Shown here one piece after another: positions 1 to 11,582 of a DNA stretch of 64,000 nt (position 1 is its first letter; every line of letters begins with the position of its first letter). The DNA lies in assembly GCA_933228895.1 (NCBI GenBank), contig OW121850.1, positions 30,389,773 through 30,453,772 of the forward strand, read 5' to 3'. The notes beneath the pieces were generated by a model that ran no database searches, had not been told where the DNA came from, and was given only the letters and a program-made list of their open reading frames with translations. The DNA comes from Platycnemis pennipes (taxonomy: Eukaryota; Arthropoda; Insecta; Odonata; Platycnemididae). The position numbers and the translations under genes are program-made.

Positions 1-660
1 GAGCAATGGTGATATCTCTTCATTTCACCTCAATCTCCACGTCTTACGGAACTCCTTTCTTTCCTCCAACCTTCACTTTTCCTTTCAAATCCATTTTTTC
101 CACTCTTCCCTTCTTCTCGTCCCTCTACAGTCGTTGAGCATCTGTTCACATCCCAACACATAATTACTCTCACGGCATTGAGTGCAACGGCCAACTCGTG
201 TACATACATGAGAGTGGGGGGGAGGGTTGAGAAAAAGATGAAGAAGCCGTAATGGCTTAATACACTTTCTCTCTTCGGAGAGAGGAGGAGGAAAAAATTA
301 ATGGAAATAATCGAAAAAGCTTCTTTTCCCTCGGCTCGCGACCATGCGTGGCAATTTAGTGCCCGAGATGATTCGAGCACGCAAGAGTAAACACGGGCGT
401 ATGCACACTTTCTCGACGGGTAGTGATGGCGTGGGTACGGGCGAGATCTTATGAGGGGTACATGTGCTTTTGTGTGTATGTTTGTGATCGTGCAAAAGAA
501 ATGAAAGAATTCCTTTCCGGCGCCACGCATGTCTCCGATATTTTTTCTCTCCTCCGTAGACGAGTAGGTACTCCCATAGCAGCGTGGAGACCACCCAGAT
601 TCGCTAGCTCACGTGAGACCGACGGTTTCCGCCGATACTGCTTTTAACTTCTCTCCTTCT
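1..660. other. GC- and pyrimidine-rich unassigned DNA
   Basis: This stretch holds C/T-rich runs alternating with mixed sequence. The open frames on both strands overlap each other, have no recognisable domain and look like composition effects. I see no gene, repeat or RNA in it. Confidence 0.5.
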
Positions 661-2868
661 CTCTCTTAATCCCATGTGTTGGGTAATTCTTGGCCCGCGT
701 TCCTTGACATAGGGCGTGAAATGGTTCGATTGGCTTTGCATAATGACTCGGAAGCCATTCCCGAGGATTGTCGAAAACAGCACATCACCCATCACGCTGA
801 AGATGTCGAAATAATATCAATCTGGCGCGGCGGTAGGGCGATTAAATGTAAATGCATGCGTGGCATGAAATTTTGCGTAAATCATTCTGCTCTTTTTTCC
901 CCCCATATAATTGCAGTCACCTGCTCCGGGGCTTTTACGATCTTTTATGCAATCCTCATTGAATTCACGCGGACGGAGGCGCCGGCGTTGACTCAATCAC
1001 GATAATCGTGAGCGCGTGTGGCATGTAATGGGTAAACTACTGGAATATTTGTGAAAAATCGAGAGCTTGGACATAAATGCTATTTTTTTATGCTTACGTC
1101 TATCTTCCCCGTGGACTAAGGCATTGCAACCTTGCGTGTCTTTCTAACGCCTTGAACTGGCCTGGCCGGTGCATTGATAATTATTGCTTCTGCTGAGACC
1201 ACCCATGGCTGATTGTATGAGGATAGGAAGCCTCATGCTGCGGGATAGGTCTGCCCATGTGTAGTCCGTTCCATCGTGAGGTGGCTGCAATAAGGTTCCT
1301 GACCTCAGCGAGTTGGTCATTCGAATAATAATGACATGTAGAATGAAATAATTTGAGAAGGCATAGTGAAATCACCCTAATATTCTTTTCTAAAGGTTAA
1401 TTGCGAATTGTTAAAATAACATTCCTGGATACTGTGGCAATCAGATCCGCTTTAAGTGTCATTCTTTGCACCAGCAAAGAAAAGGAATCGACTTTTTCTC
1501 ATTAATAGATATCTGTGTACATCAGGGTTAAATTAGGTGAAAACAAAATTAAGAAGAGTACCATGACAGCTAAGATTTCATCATGAATGGTAAAACAATA
1601 TACATTTCAAAGAAGAGAGGCAGAATGTAGTAGGAAATGAGTTAAGAAAGTATAGCGTTGAGCGATTCATTGATACGATAGAATGAGCAACTGAAGGGAA
1701 CTTGTTCTAGAATAATTATTAAGTAATACTAAGTTGAGGAAAATATATTCAGAAGGTGACAGTCACAGAGCTGAAAGCAAAATTGGAGAGGATGAGAGTA
1801 AATATGGGCAGGGTGAGCAATATTGTACAAGTAATAGACATAATGGCGCGTCCAATAAATTTGTTAGTATTTCATGATTAGAAACCAGGAGGTTTTTACA
1901 GGTAGAAAGAGTTTGGCTATGTTTTATTCCAAGTTGACGAGTTAAAGGAATCATCCGGAAAATTAATTTTCAATTGCTGTAGGATGTGGAACATGGTAGT
2001 AGCCAACGGGTAAAGAGGAAATGAGTTCGGGGATAAAGGCTGAGTACAAGAAATGAACGTAAATAGAAAGCAATTGAGTTCTGCCGGATGAATGACTCAT
2101 TAATCACCTGTATCCGGTTCAAACTACATCTAAGGATGAAGATAAATGGAAAATGTCTAGAAGGGAGGTATCAAATTGGCCATATAATGGGGAAATATCA
2201 ATTACAAAAAAGCTTTTTTTCTTTTCTAGTTTTCAGATGTTGGATGACAATGCCGATATTAACCAAGTACCAGTGAAATGCAACTTAAATATAAAGAAGA
2301 CGAAAAGAGGTTAAGGAAAAAAGGAGGAACGTAATAGAATTGAAAATGGAAAACATTTAAGAGATATATACCTATTTAATTATAAGTAAATTAATTTTCG
2401 GTCTAGACGGTAGTTTATGTAGCGAATGAAGAATAATGATGAGATGATGGTTTCCCCATATCCATGGAGTTATTTAAGTCGTATGGATAAAATGGTGAAG
2501 GAGGCGTAGAAAAGTCGTGGAGATGAAGCAAATGCTGACAGTGGACCATAGAGTAAATTTATTGAGGACTAGGTGGAAATCAGTCGGACTGCTGTTTTTT
2601 TCACTAGCGTTACAGAATCAGAGTATGAGGTATCGGATAAATACCAACCACAAGAGAGCAAATGTACTACAATTCTCTGGTGGTCAGATGACTTGTAGGA
2701 TCATTGAAGTTATTGCACATTAGCTACAAGAGACGCTCCAATTTAAGCATTAGCTTGAAAATAGTGATTTTGGAGAGTATGACTGATGGCAGTTAAATGG
2801 TGCAAGGAGTTAAAAAAAAGATCTAATGTTGGCATTTGAGCATTAAATAACAGAAATGGTTATATAAA
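661..2868. other. Unassigned AT-rich DNA, no gene seen
   Basis: From about 1400 onward the plus strand is purine-rich and full of stops in all frames. Nothing matches a family I know. An old, eroded element is possible but cannot be shown. Confidence 0.45.
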
Positions 2869-2904
2869 ATGGCAGACCTGGAACAGATGGCAGACCTAGA
2901 ACAG
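2869..2904. repeat. Two-copy 18-bp tandem repeat
   Basis: ATGGCAGACCTGGAACAG is followed directly by the same 18-mer with one change (G to A). It is a minor local duplication in otherwise unassigned DNA. Confidence 0.85.
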
Positions 2905-3967
2905 AGGGTAACAGTTCGAGAATCCCATTTTATAGTTGAGCATTTGATATTATTACACCCAGACATTGTCGTGTTCAGGATATCATACCAAGGCCGAAGT
3001 AATAACTTATAAATTCATACAATTTTTTCATTTTCTAACAATTTTAATGCCTTTCCCCATTCATGATTGACTAAATTTTACTCGAAAAATCTCTCCTGCC
3101 CAAATAGAAAAGATCTTACAACAATTTTTCTGTTAAATCTGACCGATTTCATCCTTCCGATTTGAATTTAGTTCTCAATTTTTCTATTGAATTCCGGTTG
3201 TAACCGGAAATGGAAATAAATATATGATTGATTATATTATTGAATCTTTAGTGAGGATATTCAGCATTCTTAGAGGTTGTTCCATGAAAAATTGAATTGC
3301 TCTCGCGTACACCGAAAGGAATAATGACTTAAAATGTCAGTGACGCAAGGTATTTAATTAGATAATAATGAAAATGGTCACAGCACCTGTTGCGAACTTA
3401 TCACTGTTCAGTTCAAATTATCATATTATGTAAAAATAAAAACTTATGCTGACGATTGAAAATGCCTCGATAGAAATATACGTGATTTGCTAGTGAAAAT
3501 TAGGTGATTTTTGGTAAAACTGTACTAATAGCCACGAAATAAATGTAAATGGAATATTCTTAGCGTTGTGATTTTACATATTCCGCACTCTCCAGATATG
3601 CCGTCAGCTCTTATTTCAGTGTCATTATGTCAATATATCCTGATTAAGTATTCTAAATCAGTAGACCAATCCCAAATATTCCTCTTCTCTCCTACCACAG
3701 AACTTCATCATAAGCAAGCAAAAGCATCCTGATGCTAGTTTTCATCGCTTCCTGAGAGCTTACAAAGACAACGTTCTCTCCCATCTTCCCTAGTTCACTT
3801 TCACCCCTATCTGCATTTTAACTCCGTTCCTTGACTCTGTGCTGAAATATGGCGCATCATATTATTAAAATAAACTAAATAATATTCTTTCAAGCCTTTC
3901 GGGCAGTAAAGAACGATAGTGATTTCTTCCGTTGTGGCTCGATGTCCCCGAATGTATAGTTCCTACT
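2905..3967. other. Unassigned AT-rich DNA
   Basis: I see no coding, RNA or repeat signal here. The sequence is strongly AT-rich with short A/T runs, and it ends at the TTAA that begins the MITE. Confidence 0.45.
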
Positions 3968-4684
3968 TTAAGGAGGTTGATCCGAAATGTGAAAGTCATG
4001 TCATTTTTTTATATTTTCAGCACTTATAGAGCTAATGTTCCTCTATCTAATGAATACTCCTTTTTGCACAAATTGCATTTGAAATTACATACGATTAACG
4101 GCGAGAATGGCCATCACATGGGAATATAACGTTTAAAATATCATAGTGACATGTCATTTTTTCAAAAAAACTGATATTTTATGCGTAATGTAACAAGGAA
4201 TAAAATAACACGAAAAAAAGGCATCAACCCACCGTATTTTTCGCAAAATCCACCAATTTCTGCCCTTATAGCAGACGAAATGCGTTAGTTGACTTCAAGT
4301 GGCGCTGCGATCACTCTAGCCAAAATGTATGGCGTATGAATAATATCATTTCTAATGAGATATTAAACAATATTCCAGAAAAATATTATAACATATCGTT
4401 TGATAGTAATATTCTGGTGTTATACATTAGTAAATTCATTGAGTTCATGAATTTATTTCTGTAACGTAAATGCTGAATTGACCCCATCGTCGAACTGATT
4501 AAAATTTTCATAAAAAATAACTGTTTTGACTTTCCATCGTATTAGTTTCGATACTTATAACTTTCAATAGCTTAGGTAATTTTCTTTGTGAAGTAAGGAT
4601 CACTTAGCAGGCGTATACTCGTACTTAAATTAATAAGAATCCTTAGACAACTTGACTCAAGCAGTCGCGAGCCAACCTCCTTAA
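3968..4684. mobile_element. TTAA-flanked MITE, copy 1
   Basis: This 717-bp non-coding element, ends included, is bounded by TTAA on both sides (3968-3971 and 4681-4684). Just inside each TTAA lies the short terminal inverted repeat GGAGGTTG; beyond that the two ends differ (ATCCG at the left, GGCTCGCG read inward from the right). A second copy, inverted relative to this one, lies at 24518-25257 and shares the interior, including the run CAAGTGGCGCTGCG and the TTTCGTCTGCTATA-type segment near 4270. TTAA duplication is characteristic of piggyBac-type transposases, so this is most likely a non-autonomous piggyBac-like MITE. The terminal repeat is short and is not the classic piggyBac CCYTTT end, so the superfamily is an inference. 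No transposase ORF is present. Confidence 0.75.
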
Positions 4685-4704
4685 CTGGCTCCTCTTTGCC
4701 ATGT

Positions 4705-4724
4705 GGGGGGGGGGGGGGGGGGGG
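4705..4724. repeat. Poly-G tract (20 G)
   Basis: An uninterrupted run of 20 G lies 20 bp past the right TTAA of the MITE, in a G-rich segment that continues to about 4860. It is a candidate G-quadruplex and a likely site of length error in sequencing. Confidence 0.9.
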
Positions 4725-6661
4725 TGGGAGGGGAGGGGAATCCCTGGCCTCTCCTTGAATGGGTCAAAGGTCTCGGGGGCTTTCCCGACCTGGGGGGAAG
4801 GTCTCCAGGTCCTGAGACAGACAGAGTGGTTAAGGGGAGGAGGTGGGCCAACCGCGGAATCGAGCCGAGCTCCTGAAATGGGGAGGAGAGACAAGCTGCC
4901 GCTCTGGGGTCAGGTGACCTCGGTACCTTTGAAGTAACCACGGCCATATTTTTGCTTGAAATGAGCGCATTTCCCGCCGTGCCTACAGTGGCTACTTTCT
5001 TCCAAGAGAGACAAGAAAGATAAGGTCGGCTTGAAGCTGGAAAGCGAAGATAAATAGCTTTTTATTCGTGGCTGACTGCAGTGGCAGTGATCCCGGACAT
5101 TGGCTGCGTAAACACGTCAGTGATACAACCACTTATTATCTAATAAAGCAATATTTGAAATGCCGCTGATTACACACGCGAGGGGTATTTGTTAAGCTGG
5201 TGTTTAGCAAATATTTTGGAAAAACTGCGTCTAATACCTATGTCTTAATATACCTTATGTGGTGGCATCGATTTCATGGGAAACTTTTGCGTCTTCAGTA
5301 GAAAGGTTACCTACTCACTTATGAATCTAAGCAAATATATGCTGATTCGCTATACGTTTCTGCATCATTACAATTTCCTTTTCACTGCTATCATTGCTCG
5401 TATTGATTAAAATTGCATCCCTCGCAATGAGTAGATATTAAGCGGGAAATCAAAACTCTACTTAGAAAGAGGTCTATGCATTCATAATTTGGTTTCATTT
5501 ATGCTTGACACGCCTCTCAATGGTTGCATGCTTTATTGAGAATTTGGGCTAGGACAAAATAGTTACTAATTTGTTTACATTTTAGTGCCCAGAAAGAAAC
5601 AATATAAGCTACAAAAATAATGAATTGGGGTAAACTGTCTGTGGAGATCCTACATTTTCTCTAAGATAGTTGTGAAGAGAAAGGGGATTTTTTTTTCGGA
5701 ATACCATTTCCCAAGCGTACCAACTTCAAGAAAGGTATAAGGGAGAAAGTTAAACATTCTGTATCATGATAATTACAGTAAACGAGTATAATTAGTGCAA
5801 TCTGCTGTCGTAAAATTTCATGGATGTAATTACATCTAGAGAAAGTGAAATTTCTCTGATGAAAAAAATCGAGGGCTTAGCAATATAGGTTGGTAAGAGG
5901 TTGGTACGGCACTTTTTAACATAAGAAAAGGCTTTCCTTTTCATGAGGTTGTAAAACCGTTTCCTTTGTAATAATTATTTTCTCCTAATTTCTTCTCATC
6001 GCAACTTAAATCACCAATAAATGTTTTCCTCATGCAGTCACATCAAACCTAATCTAAGCTTATTGTATTTTAAGACCTTTTGAATACTTTTTTCTCAATA
6101 AACATTCTTCTAAGTCCTCTTGAAACTCACAACTTTTTTGGGTTTCAAGCAATAGGCAGAAGGACATAACCGATTTAGTTGATTGCTTGCTATGGTCGAA
6201 AGGCAGTACAATATATTAGTCAGAATTTAACTAGGTCGGTCTTAGAATTCAACATTTTTCACAAATATAAACGGAACCATAGCTCAGTTACCAACATTTA
6301 ATTTTTACCATGCGTGTCTTTCTCTGAAAGATGGTGTTTTTTACAGATTTGTATTATGAAAAGATGTGTGTAGACACTTCATTTTTACATGGATTGCCAT
6401 GCAAACATGAAGTGTTGTTGTCATAATATTATCCACGTGGTATTTGTAATTTATTTGATTTGATTATTGCTGCTTAAGATGCCGTTGAGTATTCATCATA
6501 AAACTGTATTTTAAGTCGAGTGATTGGTGAAAATTCATGTTTTAGGGGACATTCCAACTTTTCTCTTGGAGGCACCCCAGGGAAGGGTGGTGGGAATGTT
6601 TTCTTTAAACAAGCCGTTGAATAGAAGGATATGTTTGTGGCATTTGTCAACATCTAATTTA
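4725..6661. other. Unassigned DNA, GC-rich then AT-rich
   Basis: About 200 bp of G-rich sequence gives overlapping open frames on both strands with low-complexity proline/glycine products. The remainder is AT-rich with no recognisable gene or element. Confidence 0.45.
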
Positions 6662-6729
6662 ATTCTATAGCACGTGGTGCTATAGAATGTTACTGTTATT
6701 CACCCACACCTATGGGTGAATAACGGTAA
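6662..6729. repeat. Two adjacent hairpins
   Basis: The first hairpin has 12-bp perfect arms (6662-6673 and 6677-6688) around a 3-nt loop. The second has 11-bp perfect arms GTTATTCACCC / GGGTGAATAAC (6695-6705 and 6714-6724) around 8 nt, extendable with one mismatch to 16 bp (6690-6729). The two are separated by a few bases. This could be a cruciform or foldback relic; no terminator role is expected in an animal genome. Confidence 0.7.
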
Positions 6730-6899
6730 ACTGTGTTACCATAAATCGATAGGTTGTGGCTTATTTTACTGACGCTCCCTGCTCAAAATTACCATGCCCA
6801 TTTTTTTTGCGTGAAATGTGCTCAACGTATAAGGACGGCTTACCGTCAACCACGCTTCATTTCACCTTCGGAAACGTACGTAACATATAAAGCTTGAAC

Positions 6900-7600
6900 T
6901 AGATAACTTTGTGGACTTTCAGTGCAGTCGAGTGAGACTTGTAGGATGATGCTGATGTGGGGTGAAAAACAAATTCCTTGGAAGCAAACTTCATCCAGGA
7001 ACAAGTGAGGGGGCCGTGGCAGTTCCGAGACCGCGCCGACGAGAGATCCCGGGAATAGCGTGGGGGAGTAAACAAGGGCGCGGGGCGGACGGGAACCTTG
7101 ACCTTCGCAAAAGTTTCAGCGACACGGAGGGAGCGTATGCACTCACATGCACACGGACACATACTCGAGCAACGCGAGCTCTCTCCGTCCTCACTCCCAT
7201 TGTGAAGTCCCTGGCCCAAAGTTATGACCTGCCCCCTTCAACCCCGCGTATAAATCACCTCTCCCGCGAAGTCTAGCTAATCTACTGCGCGTCGCATTTT
7301 TCGCACAAACGCAACCCTCCCTCCACCACGTGTGCCCTTTCCGCATCAAGCCTCCTCTCTCTCTCCCTCTCCCGTCCTCCCCCAACGCCTCCTACCTCAT
7401 CTCGCTGGCCCTTTTATTCTTCTTGCTCGCTTTCATAACCCCCTGAACCAAGTTTCCCCCGACGACCACACTCCGGCATCTTCTGCCCTCCTTGTTACCC
7501 TTCTCGGTTTTATTTTCGTCATATTCTCCACATCAATCACCAAAATTTTCGTTTTGATAACATTTATTTTATTTCTGCGAATTGGAGATCACCTGTAACT
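6900..7600. other. CpG- and pyrimidine-rich island, unassigned
   Basis: GC-rich sequence with several overlapping open frames on both strands, none resembling a known protein. It could be a regulatory or first-exon region, but no start, splice or domain signal settles this. Confidence 0.35.
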
Positions 7601-8900
7601 GTTGAGATTCTTATTAAAACCTGGCTTGAATGCGTAACACCTGATGAAACCATGTAAAAAACGGAACTTTACTTTGGTACATACATTAGAATAGGGTTGG
7701 TACATGAACACAAAGTGTCTCAAAATCAATGACTCGTTTTTACTCATTACCTACTTAATTTTTGTTTTATATAATTAAATAGGGTTTTTGGAATTTTATG
7801 AGAAAACTTAGCACCATTCAATCAAAAATATGAGCTAAAGATTTTTGTCATTTATTTATTCAAATATCTGAGATCATTCCTTATTTCATGTATATTTTTT
7901 CTACGCAGGCGAGTTTTATAAATTTTCCTCTCCGAATGCTTAAGAATTAGTTTCAGTGGGTTAAGAGAACACAATTAGCAGCATGGCAAAGGGATAGGTA
8001 GGGGAAATATTTAAGACAGTAGTGCATGATCCCTTTATTACTATGTAGAAACTAACCATCTAGTTGCATAACACCCTATTATGTAGCATGTGTCCACTTA
8101 GTAGCTTGTTTGCTTGTCAATAGTGCATGCTGGTGTTCCCTGCCCCCTGCTCAGCCCAGTGCAACTCCCCTATCCCAGCCATGCAAACCAGTGTCGCCGT
8201 TACTGTCGCCCTGCGAGAGTTTCACTGCGTAGGTGGCAGCACTAACGCTCGCCCTTGCTCCCTTAGTAGTTTATATGGGTGAGATAGATGGAAGAGGTTT
8301 TCAATGGATGTTTTCGCTTTAAAATATAGAATCAAGCTCTGAAGCATTATGTGGATACAATTTTCTATATCTGTTCTGTGACAGGAATGCGTGGAAAACT
8401 AAGTGACGACGTCCGAATTTCTCCTCAACAGTCTTAACATATATCGTCTGCTAGGCCTTCAGTCGATTAAGCAGCGATAAAGTTGAAGTGAAAAACACAC
8501 GGAATACAAAAACGAAAAAATGTTGATAAAGTATTCCAACGGCCAGTGACAATGTTTTCATAGTTGTAAACTAAGCCCAGCCCCATCTTCCCCAAAATCT
8601 ATTGTCACTTATAAGTTATGGTCTCTGAATTTTGCGCTAACATTTTTACGTATGACCATTTCTACAATTTATATCAAACCGTATCAAATATGATCCTTCC
8701 TTATAATCAAGATTTTTTCAATCAATTGAAAAAACGAAGCATCATGGGCATAATTTGTTTCTATATGTATTATCGCATCAATATTCAGTCGTTTGCCCTA
8801 GCAGACCCGACTATTTGCAGAAGGGTTATCTTCAATTTGACAGGTATTTCGCAAATTCGCAGCTGCCCAGTAATGGAACTCTCCCGTGAAGTTGCAATTT
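7601..8900. other. Unassigned AT-rich DNA with one short shared repeat
   Basis: The stretch is mostly AT-rich. Positions about 8180-8260, read on the minus strand, resemble 10605-10670 on the plus strand: both have GTGCTGCCA, then CTAC, then GGCGACA and CGGCGAC at similar spacing. This suggests a shared dispersed repeat. A 94-codon plus-strand frame at 8618-8902 is not recognisable. Confidence 0.4.
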
Positions 8901-8911
8901 AATGTTAACAT

Positions 8912-9396
8912 TTATGAAGCTTTTCTTTCTAGATTGTCATTGTTGTGATTGTCCACTTCTTCTTCAGCAAAGTGCCCTTGTAACACCTTTTTAAGACTGT
9001 ACTTTCCCATTGGTAGCTGATCAAAAGCACCCTTCATAAAGACGAAACCGCTTTTTGGGACCACATTTGTTGTATGTAGGTATGCATTTTCCTGATCCAA
9101 GCCTTCTTCTCTCCGGCTCACATTGTCAACAAAACAGCCTCTTCAATCAGAAGGTGGAATTTATTACTTCTCTCTCCATTTTTACTCTATTTAGCAAATC
9201 CCACACAAGCAATTGCTTGATCAAATTTTCTGACAATTTCCAATTCCCCGCTGTTCTCTAGTAGGTTTGGGATTACGGGTGCGTCGACGACTAAGGTCAT
9301 TAGCACCACGTGCAATCCAATTGCATCATAATATTTTTTCCCCAATTTAATATGGATGTTCTCTTGAGTATCATATAAGACATGAATCCCTTTCAA
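8912..9396 (-). pseudogene. Unrecognised broken minus-strand ORF pair
   Basis: Two minus-strand frames of about 70 codons each (9396-9187, then 9121-8912) lie in different reading phases with a stop-containing gap between them. The residue composition looks protein-like: IHIKLGKKYYDAIGLHVV in the first, SLKKVLQGHFAEEEVDNHNN in the second. A low-complexity artefact would not normally look like this. They lie downstream, on the same strand, of the THAP-like relic at 10252-10495, so they may be further pieces of the same decayed gene or transposase, but no family motif proves it. Function is unknown. Confidence 0.3.
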
Positions 9397-9799
9397 GTTA
9401 AAAAGTGAAAGCTAATGCCGTAAATGGCATAGTTAAGGCACAAACTCTTATCAATCCAGAAAAGCCTTGTTAACGAAGGCTGATGCACACAATTTTCAAC
9501 AAAAGGTATAGTTGTTTATGCGACTGTGGTGAAGTTATATGTCATGCCTTGGTTAGGTTCACATGCGATTAAATAAAATAAGTTATACGATTTTTAAGCA
9601 TTTAATGGAATCCGAGCTAAAGTTTTAAATATTAGGCATTGATTAATTTTAATACCAGTAACTAATTACGTCCTAACAAGAAGACTGATCGATTTTTAGC
9701 TTACCAACTGCTATAAAACAACACTAATGGTACGAACCACAGGTATCCCTTGTTAGAAATCATTAGGAATACGCCGCCAATAGGTATATAAAATCCTTA

Positions 9800-10251
9800 T
9801 GAAAAGGGCTTTAAATAACGAACTGGAACGTGTACGGCGAAGATCGGCAAGATTTGTATAGGGACGGTACGATAACTATATTAGCGTAACCAGTCTGTTA
9901 AATGAATTAAAATGGAAGTTATTTTAATTGGGACCGTAGGATGAATTATAGACTTTAATAAATTCCAAGACATAATTTTCACTGATTACGTTAAAAATAT
10001 TTTGCGAACTCCAACTTACTATGGTAGACTGGACCATTGTCATAAAATTAGAGAAATTGATTGCCGAACTGTCAGATTCTAAATATCCTTATTTCTTTGT
10101 ACAATTTGGGATATGAATAGGTGTAAACATTATTTCCAATTTTATAAATACAAGTAATGATACCATAGGTAGTTGCATGTTGGAATGAGAAATTTAAGGT
10201 ATTACTACTAAAAGCACGTTTGTGCAGGGTATTATGTAGATCTATATGTAT
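9800..10251 (+). mobile_element. 5'-truncated LINE (CR1/Jockey-like) C-terminal relic
   Basis: The plus strand reads ELERVRRRSARFV near 9820, then SVTSLLNELKW near 9885, then a frame-shifted stretch matching the better preserved copy at 19860-20160 (its KIREIDCRTDRF and RTTTYYGRLDH segments). LE(K/R)VQRRxARFV followed by a short LxxLxW block is the usual C-terminal signature of non-LTR retrotransposon ORF2 proteins after the reverse transcriptase. The end at about 10226-10251 (GCAGGGTATTATGTAGAT) matches the common 3' terminus found at seven other places in this window. Several stops and frameshifts show it is dead. It abuts a THAP-like sequence and appears to have inserted into it. Confidence 0.7.
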
Positions 10252-10495
10252 CGCTTTTCCATTACGGTCGTTTAGCAGCTCCTTCCATGTGATTTCTTCC
10301 GGCGAAAAATGTTTCTGGCGGACCCTTTGCTCAGGATTGGTAGCAAAATCTCTCCTAAGAATGGCATTTGCCCATTTTCTCAAAATTACCAGTTTCTTGG
10401 GCACAAAAAAATTGGACCATCTCCGGGTTACTATCTTAACCCGAAGGTCCTGGTTCAATACAACGATGGCCCTTATATACAATGTTCGCGAAATA
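10252..10495 (-). pseudogene. THAP-domain relic, frameshifted and interrupted
   Basis: On the minus strand the order is RCIEPGPSG, one stop, DSNPEMVQFF, then after a frameshift in a run of seven T (about 10405-10412) VPKKLVILRKWANAILRRDF, then QKHFSPEEITWKE and NDRNGKAI. This follows the THAP zinc-finger layout: an early Cys, a (F)xxPKxPxxRxKW block, then CxxHF. The second early Cys is absent and the Cys before xxHF reads Arg (RVRQKHF), so at least two of the four C2CH zinc ligands are lost. Where the domain should continue, the sequence turns into the reversed 3' end of the neighbouring LINE. THAP domains occur in host DNA-binding proteins and in P-element-like transposases; I cannot tell which this was. 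Confidence 0.6.
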
Positions 10496-10699
10496 ATTCC
10501 GTGAGTACTTTAAATAAAATGAGTACTACAAAGCTGATTCTGACAATATTATAAAAAACACAGAAAGCATATGTGTCCTCAACATGCAACGACAAAGTAT
10601 TTTAGGGCGAGCTACAGTGCTGCCATCTACTCGGACAGCTTCTTCTCGGCGACAATAGCGGCGACTAGGATAGCGAGAAGTGTCCAGTCCTGACTATTC

Positions 10700-10767
10700 T
10701 AAGTCCGTGCCCCTGCTACAACCCTCGTTGTGGCTTGCAGGGTAACGCGTAGATGTATGTGTAGATG
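10700..10767 (+). mobile_element. LINE 3'-end fragment
   Basis: The segment around TGGCTTGCAGGGTAACGCGTA with trailing GTAGATG is the same 3' terminus as in the LINE copies at 19552-19614 (plus) and 52936-53740 (minus). No coding part is recognisable upstream. A short repeat shared with about 8180-8260 precedes it. Confidence 0.6.
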
Positions 10768-11463
10768 TTTGTTTTTCTCCGTTAAGAATTTTTTGCTGGT
10801 AGGAATAGTATCACAACAGGTATTTTTAAAATGTATTTATTCACTTTAAATTTCTGGATAAAAAGGAATCATTTTACGATGCGATGAAGTTACACAAAGT
10901 CGCATCTTAGAGCAGAGAAATGTAACTTTTTTCGAAATAGATCAATTTCACTGTCACCAAGTATTTAATGTGCCTACATATTCATCCTTCTATTACCTAT
11001 GACACATTTTTGGGATCCTTGGATAGAGAAAACGAGATGAATGTAAAGAGAGATGATGCTCCAACTAAAGGATTATGGCTTTTCATTAGGAACAGTAGTA
11101 AATACATGTCTAAATGCTACGTATCAAAAGTTGAATTTAATTTATTGTACACTAAATTCAACGGTAGAATTCATATTGTATGTAGTAATTTTTGAATTCT
11201 TGACATTTTTGCAATGATTTACGGGCATTGTGTAGGACTGGATGGTAATGAAAAGGAGAAAAAAGTGATAATGATGGTAGAATAGGAATATAAACTATCG
11301 GAGAAAAGTGTGTGAGGGGAATAAATAAATGCACGTGATCAGTGATTTTGATGACATTAAAGAGGGGTGAAATTCTGAAGTATGAGGCAGGGATAAAAGG
11401 AGTAGGATCTGTGAATGAATGGAGAGAAATTATAGATCTTTGGACCTTCTGAACTTAAATTTA
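10768..11463. other. Unassigned AT-rich DNA
   Basis: A 75-codon open frame at 10968-11195 (plus) has no recognisable motif. Nothing else is visible. Confidence 0.45.
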
Positions 11464-11582
11464 ATAAGAGGTAGAAAAGGCAACTTTTAACTTATACCAC
11501 GAGATTTATTTAAAAACTCGACCCGGGCTTTTAAATAAACCTAGTGGTATAAGTAAAAGTTGCCTTTTCTTCCTCTTATGAT
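11464..11582. repeat. Foldback (inverted repeat) element, about 118 bp
   Basis: Two arms of about 50 bp pair with a few mismatches around a short centre containing ACCCGGGC. The left arm carries AAAAGGCAACTTTTAACTTA and the right arm the complement of AAAAGGCAACTTTTACTTA. The arms run from ATAAGAGG on the left to CCTCTTAT on the right. It resembles a small foldback MITE. No obvious target duplication is seen. Confidence 0.75.

Noticed and set aside
7249..7255. TATAAAT in a GC-rich island as a core promoter
   Set aside because: A single short motif with no associated exon, initiator or transcript evidence.
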